Source: Rhodoferax ferrireducens
Lineage (GTDB): Bacteria > Pseudomonadota > Gammaproteobacteria > Burkholderiales > Burkholderiaceae_C
Length of the DNA: 64,000 nucleotides
Reading direction: 5' to 3'
Assembly (NCBI RefSeq): GCF_003347515.1
Contig: NZ_QEII01000276.1
Location: 16,185 to 80,184, forward strand
Shown: positions 8,443-16,985 of the stretch, piece after piece
Layout: the number at the start of each line of letters is the position of its first letter
How positions within the stretch are numbered: position 1 is the stretch's first letter
Position numbers and translations under genes: made by a program
The notes under the pieces: generated by a model
Seen by the model: only the letters and a program-made list of their open reading frames with translations
Told to the model about the DNA's origin: nothing
Database searches by the model: none

Positions 8443-10338
8443 ATGGACAAGAAGCAGATTTTTTCGCTGTGGTACGTGGTGCTGGTCGTCATCGTGCTGG
8501 TGAGCCTGCAGGAGTTCATCGGCGTCAGCCACACGCAGAACCTGAGCTACAGCGAGTTCAAGCAGGCGCTGGCGGCGGGCCAGATCGACGACGTTGTCCT
8601 CAAGGAAGGTGTGGCCACCGGGCGGCTGAAGGCGGATGGGCTGGAGGCAATCCTCCCGGTGGCAGTCGTCGAAAGTCTCAAAAAACAAGGCGGTGAGCAC
8701 CGCTTTGTGACCGTTCTGCTCAACGACCCGGGTCTGATTGCCCAGCTGGATGCGTCCAAGGTCCGCTACGCCGGTGTCCTCGAAAGCAAGTGGCTGGGAC
8801 TGCTCATCTCTTGGGTCGCCCCGACCCTGATCTTCGTCGGCATCTGGTTCTTCGTGATGAAGCGCATGGGCGGTGGCATGCAGGGCGGCATGCTCGAAAT
8901 CGGCAAGAGCAAGGCGCGTGTCTTCATGCAGCAGGAAACTGGCGTGACCTTCAAGGATGTGGCCGGCATTGACGAGGCCAAGGAAGAGTTGATGGAGGTG
9001 GTGGAGTTCCTCCAGCATCCGGAGCGCTACAAGCGTCTGGGCGGCAAGATTCCGAAAGGTGTGCTGATCGTCGGCGCCCCCGGCACCGGCAAGACCCTGC
9101 TCGCCAAGGCGGTGGCCGGCGAAGCCGGTGTGCCCTTCCTGTCCCTCAGCGGGTCCGAGTTCGTCGAGATGTTCGTCGGGGTCGGTGCGGCCCGCGTGCG
9201 CGACCTGTTCGAGCAGGCGGCGGCGAAGGCACCTTGCATCGTCTTCATCGACGAGCTCGATGCCCTGGGCAAGGCGCGCGGCATCAGCGCGCTGGGTGGT
9301 GGCAACGACGAGCGCGAGCAGACGCTCAACCAGCTACTGGTTCAGATGGACGGCTTTGACACCAACCGGGGCGTCATCATCATGGCGGCCACCAACCGGC
9401 CGGAAATCCTCGATCCGGCCCTGCTGCGGGCCGGACGCTTCGACCGCCACGTCACCATCGACAAGCCCGACCTCAAGGGCCGCCGGCAGATCCTCGACGT
9501 GCACGCCAAGAACGTCACGCTGGCGCCCGAAGTGGACCTGAATTCGGTTGCGGCGCGAACCCCCGGCTTCGCCGGCGCAGACCTGGCGAACCTGGTGAAC
9601 GAAGCCACACTGCGCGCCGCCAAGCGCGGCAAGAACGCGGTGGACATGCAGGACTTCGAGGAAGCGCTCGACCGCATCGTTGCCGGCCTGGAGAAGAAGA
9701 ACCGGGTGATGAATCCGATGGAGCGTCGCTTTGTCGCCTTCCACGAGGCCGGGCACGCGTTGGTGGCCGAATTTCGCGAGCACGCCGACAAGGTGTCGAA
9801 GATCTCGATCATCCCGCGTGGCATTGCCGCGCTCGGCTATACCCAGCAACTGCCCACCGAGGACCGCTATCTGCTGCGCAAGAGCGAGTTGCTCGATCGC
9901 CTGGACGTGTTGCTCGCCGGCCGCGTGGCCGAGCAACTGGTGTTCGATGATGTGTCGACCGGCGCCGAAAACGATTTGCAGCGCGCCACCGATATGGCGC
10001 GCCACATGGTCACGCACTACGGCATGAGTGAGACGCTCGGACTGGCGACCTACGACACCCAGCGCACCCCGTTGTATCTGGACGGCCCGGCCCTGCCCGA
10101 GCAGCGCAATTGCAGCGAACGTACTGCCGAGGTGATCGACACCGAAGTTCGCCGCCTGCTCGATGAATCGCGCGCCCGCGTCAGCGCAACCCTGACGGCG
10201 CGTCGCGCGACGCTGGATGTGCTGGCCGGCGTGCTGCTGGAGAATGAGGTGGTGGATCGCCGCATGCTGGACGAACTGCTGCGTGCCGCTGCCCCAGGTC
10301 CGGCCACCGACGCAAGCGCCCCGACGGTGGCCGCATGA
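8443..10338 (+). CDS. ftsH: ATP-dependent zinc metalloprotease FtsH, accessory copy
   Basis: This 631-residue membrane AAA+ protease degrades damaged or unassembled membrane proteins. Two helices (around residues 8-24 and 111-130) flank a periplasmic domain. The Walker A site GAPGTGKT is at 211-218, Walker B is [11 protein letters not shown], the second region of homology is [17 protein letters not shown], and the zinc site is HEAGH at 434-438. The frame extends upstream, but ATG 8443 ([10 protein letters not shown]) is the family-like start, 7 bases after the preceding stop. Core ftsH usually lies beside rlmE/folP; this copy is in a metal-stress island and is probably an extra, stress-specific protease. 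It overlaps the next gene by ATGA. Confidence 0.92.
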   Translation: MDKKQIFSLWYVVLVVIVLVSLQEFIGVSHTQNLSYSEFKQALAAGQIDDVVLKEGVATGRLKADGLEAILPVAVVESLKKQGGEHRFVTVLLNDPGLIAQLDASKVRYAGVLESKWLGLLISWVAPTLIFVGIWFFVMKRMGGGMQGGMLEIGKSKARVFMQQETGVTFKDVAGIDEAKEELMEVVEFLQHPERYKRLGGKIPKGVLIVGAPGTGKTLLAKAVAGEAGVPFLSLSGSEFVEMFVGVGAARVRDLFEQAAAKAPCIVFIDELDALGKARGISALGGGNDEREQTLNQLLVQMDGFDTNRGVIIMAATNRPEILDPALLRAGRFDRHVTIDKPDLKGRRQILDVHAKNVTLAPEVDLNSVAARTPGFAGADLANLVNEATLRAAKRGKNAVDMQDFEEALDRIVAGLEKKNRVMNPMERRFVAFHEAGHALVAEFREHADKVSKISIIPRGIAALGYTQQLPTEDRYLLRKSELLDRLDVLLAGRVAEQLVFDDVSTGAENDLQRATDMARHMVTHYGMSETLGLATYDTQRTPLYLDGPALPEQRNCSERTAEVIDTEVRRLLDESRARVSATLTARRATLDVLAGVLLENEVVDRRMLDELLRAAAPGPATDASAPTVAA

Positions 10339-11120
10339 AGCGCCGCACGATGCTGACGATCTGCGGCCGATCGCTGGCTCGGGCCGGCATCGCGGCCGGG
10401 CTCCTGGAGGGCGCATCGGCGGCCCGTGCGCAGGAACCCGGCGGCCGCGAGATTCTTGAGCGGGTGGAGCGCCTGCTCTGGGGCAGCACCGTCCAGGGCG
10501 AGTACGAGATGAGCATCACCACGCCACGCTGGCAACGCACGCTGGCGCTGCGGGTCTGGATGGAGCGGCCCCGGCGTTCCTTCGTGCGCATCCTGTCGCC
10601 GGCCAAGGAAGCCGGCATCGGATCGCTGCGCATCGGCAGCGAGATGTGGAATTACCTGCCCAGCGTGGAGCGCGTGATCAAGATCCCGCCCTCGATGATG
10701 CTGCAGCCGTGGATGGGTTCGGACTTCACCAATGACGACCTGGTCAAGGAGAGCAGCATCCTGGACGACTACACGCACAAGGTCGTCGGCGCGACGGCGG
10801 TCGACGGCCAGGACACGTACCAGGTCGAAGCCGCGCCGAAGCCGGACGCCGCCGTCGTCTGGGGCCGCGTGCTTTACCTCGTGCGCAAGCACGATTTCAT
10901 GCCGATCAAGCAGGAGTACTTCAGTGAGCGGGGCGAACTGGTGCGGGTGATGAGTTTCTTCGACGTGCGCAGCCTCGGCGGACGCGTGCTGCCCACACGC
11001 TGGGAGATGCTGCCGGTGGCCAAGCCGGGCAATGTAACGACGATCGTGCTCAAGGACGCCATTTTCGACCGCCCGGTCGATGAGGCGATCTTCACCCAGC
11101 GGAATCTGCAGAAGCCATGA
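10335..11120 (+). CDS. Periplasmic outer-membrane lipoprotein-sorting-like (LolA-fold) protein
   Basis: This 261-residue exported protein has a signal peptide ending around ARAQE (about residue 34). The mature part matches the LolA-like family often annotated as outer membrane lipoprotein-sorting protein: QGEYEMSITTPRWQRTLALRVW, SFVRILSPAKEAGIGSLRIGSEMWNYLPSVERVIKIPPSMMLQPWMGSDFTNDDL. The fold is a half-barrel carrying a lipid or hydrophobic ligand across the periplasm. Its start overlaps the ftsH stop (ATGA). ABC ATPase, permease and outer-membrane barrel genes follow immediately, suggesting it is the periplasmic shuttle of one export route. The ligand is unknown. Confidence 0.85.
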   Translation: MKRRTMLTICGRSLARAGIAAGLLEGASAARAQEPGGREILERVERLLWGSTVQGEYEMSITTPRWQRTLALRVWMERPRRSFVRILSPAKEAGIGSLRIGSEMWNYLPSVERVIKIPPSMMLQPWMGSDFTNDDLVKESSILDDYTHKVVGATAVDGQDTYQVEAAPKPDAAVVWGRVLYLVRKHDFMPIKQEYFSERGELVRVMSFFDVRSLGGRVLPTRWEMLPVAKPGNVTTIVLKDAIFDRPVDEAIFTQRNLQKP

Positions 11121-11178
11121 GCCCCGCCCGGCCGCCCGTAAGGGCTCGCACCGCAGTGCGAAGCACGGAAGTTACCCA

Positions 11179-11883
11179 GTGAGCGACGCCGCTGAGATTG
11201 TCGTCAGGCTTGAGCAGGTCACCCGCGTGTACCAGCAGGACAGTCAGGCCGTGCGCGCGCTGGACGGCATCGATCTCGAGATTCACCGCGGCGACTTCGC
11301 CGTCCTCGTCGGCCCGTCGGGCTCCGGCAAGACGACGCTGCTGAACCTGATCGGCGGCCTCGATTCACCGACCACGGGCCGCATCTGGATTGCCGGCACC
11401 GAGACCGGCCGGATGAGCAAGGGCGAGTTGTCCGAGATGCGCCTACGCAAGATCGGCTTCGTGTTCCAGGAGTTCAACCTGATCCCGGTGCTGTCGGCGC
11501 TGGAAAACGTCGAGTTCGTGATGCTGCTGCAAGGCAAGCCGGAGGCCGAGCGGCACGCACGCTCGATGGATCTGCTGAAGGAACTGGGCCTGCAGGGCCT
11601 GGAGCACCGACGCCCGGCCGAGCTGTCGGGCGGCCAGCAGCAACGCGTCGCGGTGGCGCGCGCGATCGCGGCCGAGCCGGTCATCGTGCTGCCGGACGAA
11701 CCGACCGCGAACCTGGACTCGAAGGCCGGCGCGGCGCTGATGGACCTGATGCGGCGGCTGAACGAGGACAAGGGCGTGACCTTCGTCTTCTCGACCCACG
11801 ACCCGATGGTGGTCGAACGCGCCCGCCGCGTCATTCGCCTTCGCGACGGGCGCATCGAGTCGGACGAACGGAAGCCCGCGTGA
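11179..11883 (+). CDS. ABC transporter ATP-binding protein, LolD/MacB type
   Basis: This 234-residue ATPase most likely starts at GTG 11179; the upstream extension in frame is low-complexity and unlike the family. It has the LolD/MacB family layout: Walker A GPSGSGKTT near residue 43, Q-loop FQEFN, signature LSGGQQQR, and the H-loop STHDP. The Walker B region reads VIVLPDEPTANLDS, so the usual Ala before Asp-Glu is Pro and the usual Gly after Thr is Ala; the catalytic Glu is present. Its stop overlaps the permease ATG by one base. It should power the double-length permease that follows. Confidence 0.9.
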   Translation: MSDAAEIVVRLEQVTRVYQQDSQAVRALDGIDLEIHRGDFAVLVGPSGSGKTTLLNLIGGLDSPTTGRIWIAGTETGRMSKGELSEMRLRKIGFVFQEFNLIPVLSALENVEFVMLLQGKPEAERHARSMDLLKELGLQGLEHRRPAELSGGQQQRVAVARAIAAEPVIVLPDEPTANLDSKAGAALMDLMRRLNEDKGVTFVFSTHDPMVVERARRVIRLRDGRIESDERKPA

Positions 11884-14378
11884 TGCTTGCCAAGCTTGCC
11901 TGGCGTAACGTGCTGCGCAACCGCAGGCGCTCGGCCATCACGGTCCTGTCGATCGCCGTTGGCCTGGCCGCCCTGACCTTCATCTGGGCCTTCATCGACG
12001 GCCAGAACCGCCAGATGATCCAAAACAGCACGCGCTTCCTGGCCGGCGACGTGCAGGTGCACCTGAAGGGTTACCACGACGACCCGACGCTCGACCTGAC
12101 GATGGCCGAAGTCCAGCCCGTGCTCACTGCGGCGCGCGCCGATCAGAACGTCGAAGCCGCAGCGGTGCGTCTGGAGGGCAAGGCCCTGGCCAGCCGCGAC
12201 GACAAGTCGCGCGGCATCATGCTGGTGGGTGTTGACCCGGGCAACGAGGCTCGCGTGAGTGCGCTGTTCAGCGCGGTGGTCAGCGGCCAGGCCTTGATCG
12301 ACAGCAAGCCCGGCGCCCTGATCGGCGAGCAGCTTGCGCAGGCCCTGGGCTTGGCGGTGGGCGATGAGCTGCTGCTGGTGGGCCAGGCCTACGACGGCTC
12401 CATCGCCAGTGGGCGATTTCCCGTGCTCGGCATCTTCCGCACCCGCATTGATGAGCTCGATGGCCGCATCGCGGTGCTGCCGCTGGCCGTTGTGCGCGAA
12501 TTCTTCGTCGCCCCCGAGGGCGCGAGCGCGGTCGCGCTGCGCTTACGAGACCGCGACCAGCTCAATGCGACGCAAGTCCGCCTGTCGCAAGGCCTCGGGC
12601 CACGCTACGAAGCACTCGGCTGGCCGAGACTGCTGCCGCTGGTCGCCGTGAGCACCCGGTTTCACGAGGTGATGGCCTGGGTCGTGCTCGCGGTGTTCTT
12701 CGGCATCGTGACCGCGGCGGTCGCCAACCCCATCCTGATGGCGGTGATCGAACGCACCCGCGAGTTCGGCATCATGCTGGCGCTGGGCACGGGCCGCGCG
12801 CGGCTGCTCGGCCTGGTGCTGATCGAAGCGATGATGCTCGGCGGGCTCGGCCTCGTGGCCGGCAACCTGCTCGGACTGGCCATCGCAGGATTCTTCGCGC
12901 AGCGCGGCATCGATCTCAGCATGTTCGGCGCCGCCGTTCGAACGATGCCCGGGCTCGAGGACGTGGTCTACCCTGTGATCCGGTTCGAGCGCAGCGCGAT
13001 GGTCTCGTTGCTCGTCTTCGCCATCGCGTGCGTGACGGGGCTCTATCCCGCCGCCAAGGCGGCGCTGCTCGAGCCGGTGGTCGCCATCCGCGGCCTGGCC
13101 GACTCACCACGGGCGCGCAGCCATGGCACGCGTTCGGGTGGGCGGCGCTGGCCGGTGTTCATGCTGATCGCTGGGCGCAACATCCTGCGCAACCGGCGCC
13201 GTACGGCCATCACCGCCGGAGGAACGGCGTTCGGGATCATTGCCTTCGTTTTCCTGTTCGGCTACTTCGACGGTTTCAGCGAAGACCTGATCGAAAACTC
13301 GACGCGCTACGTCACCGGCCATGTGCAACTGGAGCGGGCCGGGTTCCGGCAGGATTACGCCCCCGAGCTGGCCTTCGAGAGCACCGAGGCCCAGTTGCTG
13401 CAGTTGCGCTCGGTCCCCGAAGTCGCGGCCGCCGCGCCGCGCGTGCAGGTGCAGGCGCTGGCCAGCAGCGCGGCGAAATCCGAAGGCATCCTGTTAATCG
13501 GCATCGTTCCCGAGGCCGAGCGCGAGGTCACCTTCATCCATCGCACCCTCGTCGAAGGCAAGCCGCTGGCCGGCGGGGCCGATCGCGACATCCTGATCGG
13601 CCGCAAACTGGCCGAGCGCCTGGGCGTGCGCCTGGGCGAGAAGGTGGTCGTCATGGCACAGGCCGCCAACGGCGAACTCGGCACCGCGGCCTACCGCATC
13701 GGCGGCATCTTCGCCACCGAGAGCGGCTCCTTCGACGGCAGTATGGCCTTCGTCACGCTGCCGGCCGCGCAGTCGCTCCTCGCCCTCGGTTCGCGCATCT
13801 CGACGATCAACCTGCGCCTGCGCGACCGCGCCACGCTGGCCGATGGCCTTCCCGAACTGCGCCGCCGCGTTGCGCTGTCGGGCTTGTCCTTCGAGCCCTG
13901 GCAAACGCTGCTGCCGCAGGTCGAGGATATGGTCCGGCTGGTCCGTGTCTTCAGCAACATCATGCTGGTCGTCGCCTTCATCGTCATCGCGATGGCGATC
14001 ATGAACACCGTGTTCATGGCGGTGACCGAGCGCACGCGCGAGTTCGGCGTGATGATGGCGCTGGGCACCCCGCCGGCCGCGATCCAGCGCATGGTGGTAT
14101 ACGAGACGCTGGTGCTGATGCTGCTCGCATCGTTCATCGGTTACGGCGTCGGCGTCGCGCTGGTCGCGTACTTCGGGCGTCAGGGCATCGACCTGTCGGG
14201 ATTCTTCCGCGGCTATTCCGCCATTCCCGGCCTCACCGGGATCGTGCACCCGAAAGTGGTCGTCGGTCACATCGGCGTGCCGGCGCTGGTGCTGTTCGTC
14301 GCCAGTGTCCTGGTCTCGCTGTATCCCGCCACACGTGCGGCTCGCCTCGACCCGGTGCGCGCGATCCGCCATGTCTAG
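11883..14378 (+). CDS. Double-length FtsX/MacB-type ABC permease (tandem fusion)
   Basis: This 831-residue permease consists of two homologous halves, about 1-415 and 427-831. Each half starts with the same element (WRNVLRNRRRSAIT versus GRNILRNRRRTAIT). Each continues with a helix, a matched STRFLAGDVQVH/STRYVTGHVQLE start of the periplasmic domain, and later IERTREFGIMLALG versus TERTREFGVMMALG followed by three helices. Each half is therefore a complete LolC/E- or MacB-type permease unit with four membrane helices. LolCDE-type complexes normally assemble two separate permeases; here they are one polypeptide. GTG 11880 is an alternative start. It is translationally coupled to the ATPase and overlaps the outer-membrane gene. 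Confidence 0.88.
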   Translation: MLAKLAWRNVLRNRRRSAITVLSIAVGLAALTFIWAFIDGQNRQMIQNSTRFLAGDVQVHLKGYHDDPTLDLTMAEVQPVLTAARADQNVEAAAVRLEGKALASRDDKSRGIMLVGVDPGNEARVSALFSAVVSGQALIDSKPGALIGEQLAQALGLAVGDELLLVGQAYDGSIASGRFPVLGIFRTRIDELDGRIAVLPLAVVREFFVAPEGASAVALRLRDRDQLNATQVRLSQGLGPRYEALGWPRLLPLVAVSTRFHEVMAWVVLAVFFGIVTAAVANPILMAVIERTREFGIMLALGTGRARLLGLVLIEAMMLGGLGLVAGNLLGLAIAGFFAQRGIDLSMFGAAVRTMPGLEDVVYPVIRFERSAMVSLLVFAIACVTGLYPAAKAALLEPVVAIRGLADSPRARSHGTRSGGRRWPVFMLIAGRNILRNRRRTAITAGGTAFGIIAFVFLFGYFDGFSEDLIENSTRYVTGHVQLERAGFRQDYAPELAFESTEAQLLQLRSVPEVAAAAPRVQVQALASSAAKSEGILLIGIVPEAEREVTFIHRTLVEGKPLAGGADRDILIGRKLAERLGVRLGEKVVVMAQAANGELGTAAYRIGGIFATESGSFDGSMAFVTLPAAQSLLALGSRISTINLRLRDRATLADGLPELRRRVALSGLSFEPWQTLLPQVEDMVRLVRVFSNIMLVVAFIVIAMAIMNTVFMAVTERTREFGVMMALGTPPAAIQRMVVYETLVLMLLASFIGYGVGVALVAYFGRQGIDLSGFFRGYSAIPGLTGIVHPKVVVGHIGVPALVLFVASVLVSLYPATRAARLDPVRAIRHV

Positions 14379-15516
14379 GCTGCCACGTCTTACGGACGTT
14401 TTCATCCTGGCGCTGGCGGGATGTGCTGCTTCGGCCTTGGCGCAGGACGATCCGGCCCTGCGTGTGTCGGGCTACTACAAGAACCTGTTGCTGCGCTCCG
14501 AGACCTGGACCGGCGAGCGCTACGAGCTCGATCTCAACCGCTTGCGCCTGGAGCTGAAGGGCAAACTCAGCCCCGCCATGAGCTTCAATGTCCAGTATGA
14601 CAATGAGGCACTGATTGGCAGTTACCTGCGAACCGCGCAGTTCCAGCAGCAAAAGGACTTGCCGTCCTCTCAGTACTGGTCCGCTCAGGGCAGCTATGTT
14701 GATCGACCCGCGCTGTATGGTGTGCACCGCCTGTACCGTGCCCAGTTTCAGCTTGCATTCGGCGATACCGATCTGCGCCTGGGCCGACAGCGCATTGCCT
14801 GGGGTACGGGCCGCTTCTGGAGTCCGCTCGACTTGCTCAATCCTGTGAGTCCAACGACGTTGGAGCGCGAGGAGCGGCCCGGCGTGGACGCCGTCCTGCT
14901 TGAGCACAGATTCGGGCCGGTCGCGCGCGTGGCGGCCGTATACGCTCCGAGCCGACTGGCGGGTGAGGATAGCCATGCGTTGCAGTGGCATGACCACGCC
15001 CGCGGCATCGATTTTTCCGTGACAGCCGGCCGATTTCATGGTGACCGGGTCATTGGGCTCGACCTCGCCGGGCAAATCGGTCTTGCGGGCGTGCGCGCCG
15101 AAATGACCCGGGTTCGGCCACGTAACGGCGAAGCATTCAACCGCACCTTGTTTGGCATCGACTATGCCTTTGCCAACACGTTGACCCTGAGCGCTGAGTT
15201 CTACCGAGATGGCAGCGGTGCGGGCAGTCCTGTCGCCTATAACTTCTCCGCCTTGGCAAGCGGCAGCCGGCAAACGCTGGCGCAGCGCTATCTCGGCGTC
15301 CGCGCGGGCTATGCGCTCACGCCATTGGTCAAGCTGAGCACCGATGTCGTTCTCAACCTGGCCGACCACAGCCGTTACGTTGCCCCAGGCATTAGCTACT
15401 CGATCCAGACCAATCTGGACCTCTCGTTTGGACTGCAATGGTTCAGCGGCGCGACCGGCAGCGAGTATGCGCGCCTGCCGAGCGTGGCCTATGTGACTCT
15501 GCAGCAATTTTTTTGA
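14371..15516 (+). CDS. Outer-membrane beta-barrel protein of export cassette
   Basis: This 381-residue protein starts at ATG 14371, overlapping the permease stop by 8 bases. A signal peptide ends near ASALAQD. The rest alternates short amphipathic strands and ends in an aromatic residue pair (LQQFF), the signature of an outer-membrane barrel. The segment LRLGRQRIAWGTGRFWSPLDLLNP resembles DUF1302/alginate-type porins that accompany lipid-handling transporters. With the LolA-like shuttle and ABC unit it could form an envelope-spanning route. The transported molecule is unknown; placement right before the Cus operon suggests envelope stress rather than metal transport itself. Confidence 0.75.
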   Translation: MSRLPRLTDVFILALAGCAASALAQDDPALRVSGYYKNLLLRSETWTGERYELDLNRLRLELKGKLSPAMSFNVQYDNEALIGSYLRTAQFQQQKDLPSSQYWSAQGSYVDRPALYGVHRLYRAQFQLAFGDTDLRLGRQRIAWGTGRFWSPLDLLNPVSPTTLEREERPGVDAVLLEHRFGPVARVAAVYAPSRLAGEDSHALQWHDHARGIDFSVTAGRFHGDRVIGLDLAGQIGLAGVRAEMTRVRPRNGEAFNRTLFGIDYAFANTLTLSAEFYRDGSGAGSPVAYNFSALASGSRQTLAQRYLGVRAGYALTPLVKLSTDVVLNLADHSRYVAPGISYSIQTNLDLSFGLQWFSGATGSEYARLPSVAYVTLQQFF

Positions 15517-15561
15517 CGTCGCGGGTGCTCCTGCGCGACACGGCACAAGGTCGGCAAGCTG

Positions 15562-15583
15562 AAAATGACAAAAATGTAATTTG
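15562..15583. promoter_or_regulatory. CusR/CopR-like copper box upstream of cusC
   Basis: The left half-site AAAATGACAA matches the E. coli CusR box half exactly. After a 2-base centre, the right half ATGTAATTTG matches 7 of 10 positions of the inverted repeat. It sits about 128 bases before the TolC-type gene, in the only sizeable gap upstream of the efflux operon. By analogy it would be bound by a CusR/CopR-type response regulator under copper or silver stress. No such regulator is encoded in this window. Confidence 0.6.
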
Positions 15584-15710
15584 CAGGTCAGTTATTCGTC
15601 GGGAGCAGGCGTGCAAACTGCGGTCATTCCATCCGGTTTGCCGTCTTGCGCGTCCAGATGAACGATAGCCCTTTTCTTTTTGCCCGACACTAAACCTCAG
15701 GAAAGAATCC

Positions 15711-16985
15711 ATGAAAATATTCCAGAGCCCCTGGGGCCGCTTGTTCGCGGCCATTGCCAGCATATGGTGCTTCATGGCGCAAGCCCAGGAAACACTACCG
15801 GGCGCGGATGTGCAAACGTTGCTGGCTATCGCCAAGGAGAGAAATCCCGAATACGCCAGCATGCGCTACGAGGCGCAGGCTGCGGCCGAGCGTGTGACGC
15901 CAGCCGGCGCTTTGCCCGATCCAAAATTCCGCACCGAATTGCGCGACATCACCAAAACGGGGGCGCAGGACCCGACCCTTTCGCCCAGCGAGGTCGGCAG
16001 CACCCGCTATTTGCTGATGCAGGACATTCCCTGGTTCGGCAAGCGCGACTTGAGGCGGGACATCGCGGCGTTCGAAGCCGAAGGCACCCAAGGCAAGGCC
16101 ATGGGAACCTGGTCTGAACTGGCCGCGAAGATCAAGACCGCCCACGCCCAACGCTATTACCTCCACCGCAATGAAAAATTGACGCAGGAAATTCTCGATC
16201 TGGTCATTCGCCTGGAGAAAGTCGCACAGGGGCGCTACGCTGGCGGTCTGGCCGCCCAGCAGGACGTCATCCGGGCGCAGATTGAACAGACCAACATGAA
16301 TAACGAGCTGTTGGTTTTGGCAAGCGAAAGTCGGCAGGTCAATGCGCGTCTGAATGCCTTGTTGGCGCGACCCGCGTCTGCGCCACTGGCGGAACCGGAA
16401 AGACTGCGCACCGTGCCGGCGCCAGCCCAACTCGACTACGCGACGCTGGAAGAACGGGTGCGGTCGCGCAACCCTGTGCTCTTTGCGGAAGAATCCCGCA
16501 TCAAGGCCGCCGAGAAAAGCCGGGACCTGACCTACAAGAATCGTTATCCTGATTTCACCGTCGGCCTATCTCCCATTCAGTACCAAAGCGCTGTCAAGGA
16601 ATGGGAGCTAATGGTCGAACTCAATATCCCCTTGCAGCAATCCTCACGACGCGCGCAGGAACGTGAAGCTGAGGCCATGCTGTCGGCCGCCCGGTCGCGC
16701 AAGGAGGCCGCTGCCAACCAGGTCCTCGCCGAACTGTCGGAGAATCTGGCCGGTATCGAGGCGGCCAGAGGGACCGGGATACTGGCAACGAGCAGCCTGC
16801 TGCCTCAGGGCGAACTGACGTTCAGTTCCGCCCTGGCCGGTTATGAGGCCGGCAAGGTGGATTTCGCCACCCTGCTCGACGCCCAGCGGCAAATCCGCCA
16901 GGCGAAACAAAATCAGATCAAGGCCCAGTTTGAGGCGCAAATTCGCCTCGCCGAAATCGAAAAGCTATTGGGAGAAGATTTATGA
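15711..16985 (+). CDS. cusC: TolC-family outer-membrane factor of Cus-type RND efflux
   Basis: This 424-residue outer-membrane channel protein has an N-terminal signal peptide (cleavage near MAQAQE). It shows two repeats of the outer-membrane efflux protein domain, at about 40-230 and 250-420, with long heptad helices (AERVTPAGALPDPKF, SRIKAAEKSRDLTYKNRYPDFTVG). No lipobox Cys is present, unlike E. coli CusC. An RBS (aggaaag) precedes the ATG by 7 bases. The stop overlaps the adaptor start by ATGA, giving the standard order channel-adaptor-pump. The Cus rather than Czc assignment rests on the linked adaptor with its CusF domain. Confidence 0.88.
   Translation: MKIFQSPWGRLFAAIASIWCFMAQAQETLPGADVQTLLAIAKERNPEYASMRYEAQAAAERVTPAGALPDPKFRTELRDITKTGAQDPTLSPSEVGSTRYLLMQDIPWFGKRDLRRDIAAFEAEGTQGKAMGTWSELAAKIKTAHAQRYYLHRNEKLTQEILDLVIRLEKVAQGRYAGGLAAQQDVIRAQIEQTNMNNELLVLASESRQVNARLNALLARPASAPLAEPERLRTVPAPAQLDYATLEERVRSRNPVLFAEESRIKAAEKSRDLTYKNRYPDFTVGLSPIQYQSAVKEWELMVELNIPLQQSSRRAQEREAEAMLSAARSRKEAAANQVLAELSENLAGIEAARGTGILATSSLLPQGELTFSSALAGYEAGKVDFATLLDAQRQIRQAKQNQIKAQFEAQIRLAEIEKLLGEDL

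Noticed and set aside
13028..14557. A 509-codon plus-strand frame overlapping the second half of the permease.
   Set aside because: Its product is Arg/His/Gly-rich low-complexity sequence; the permease frame is well supported by internal homology.
14233..15546. A 437-codon minus-strand frame opposite the outer-membrane barrel gene.
   Set aside because: No family features; the plus-strand frame has a signal peptide and barrel end.
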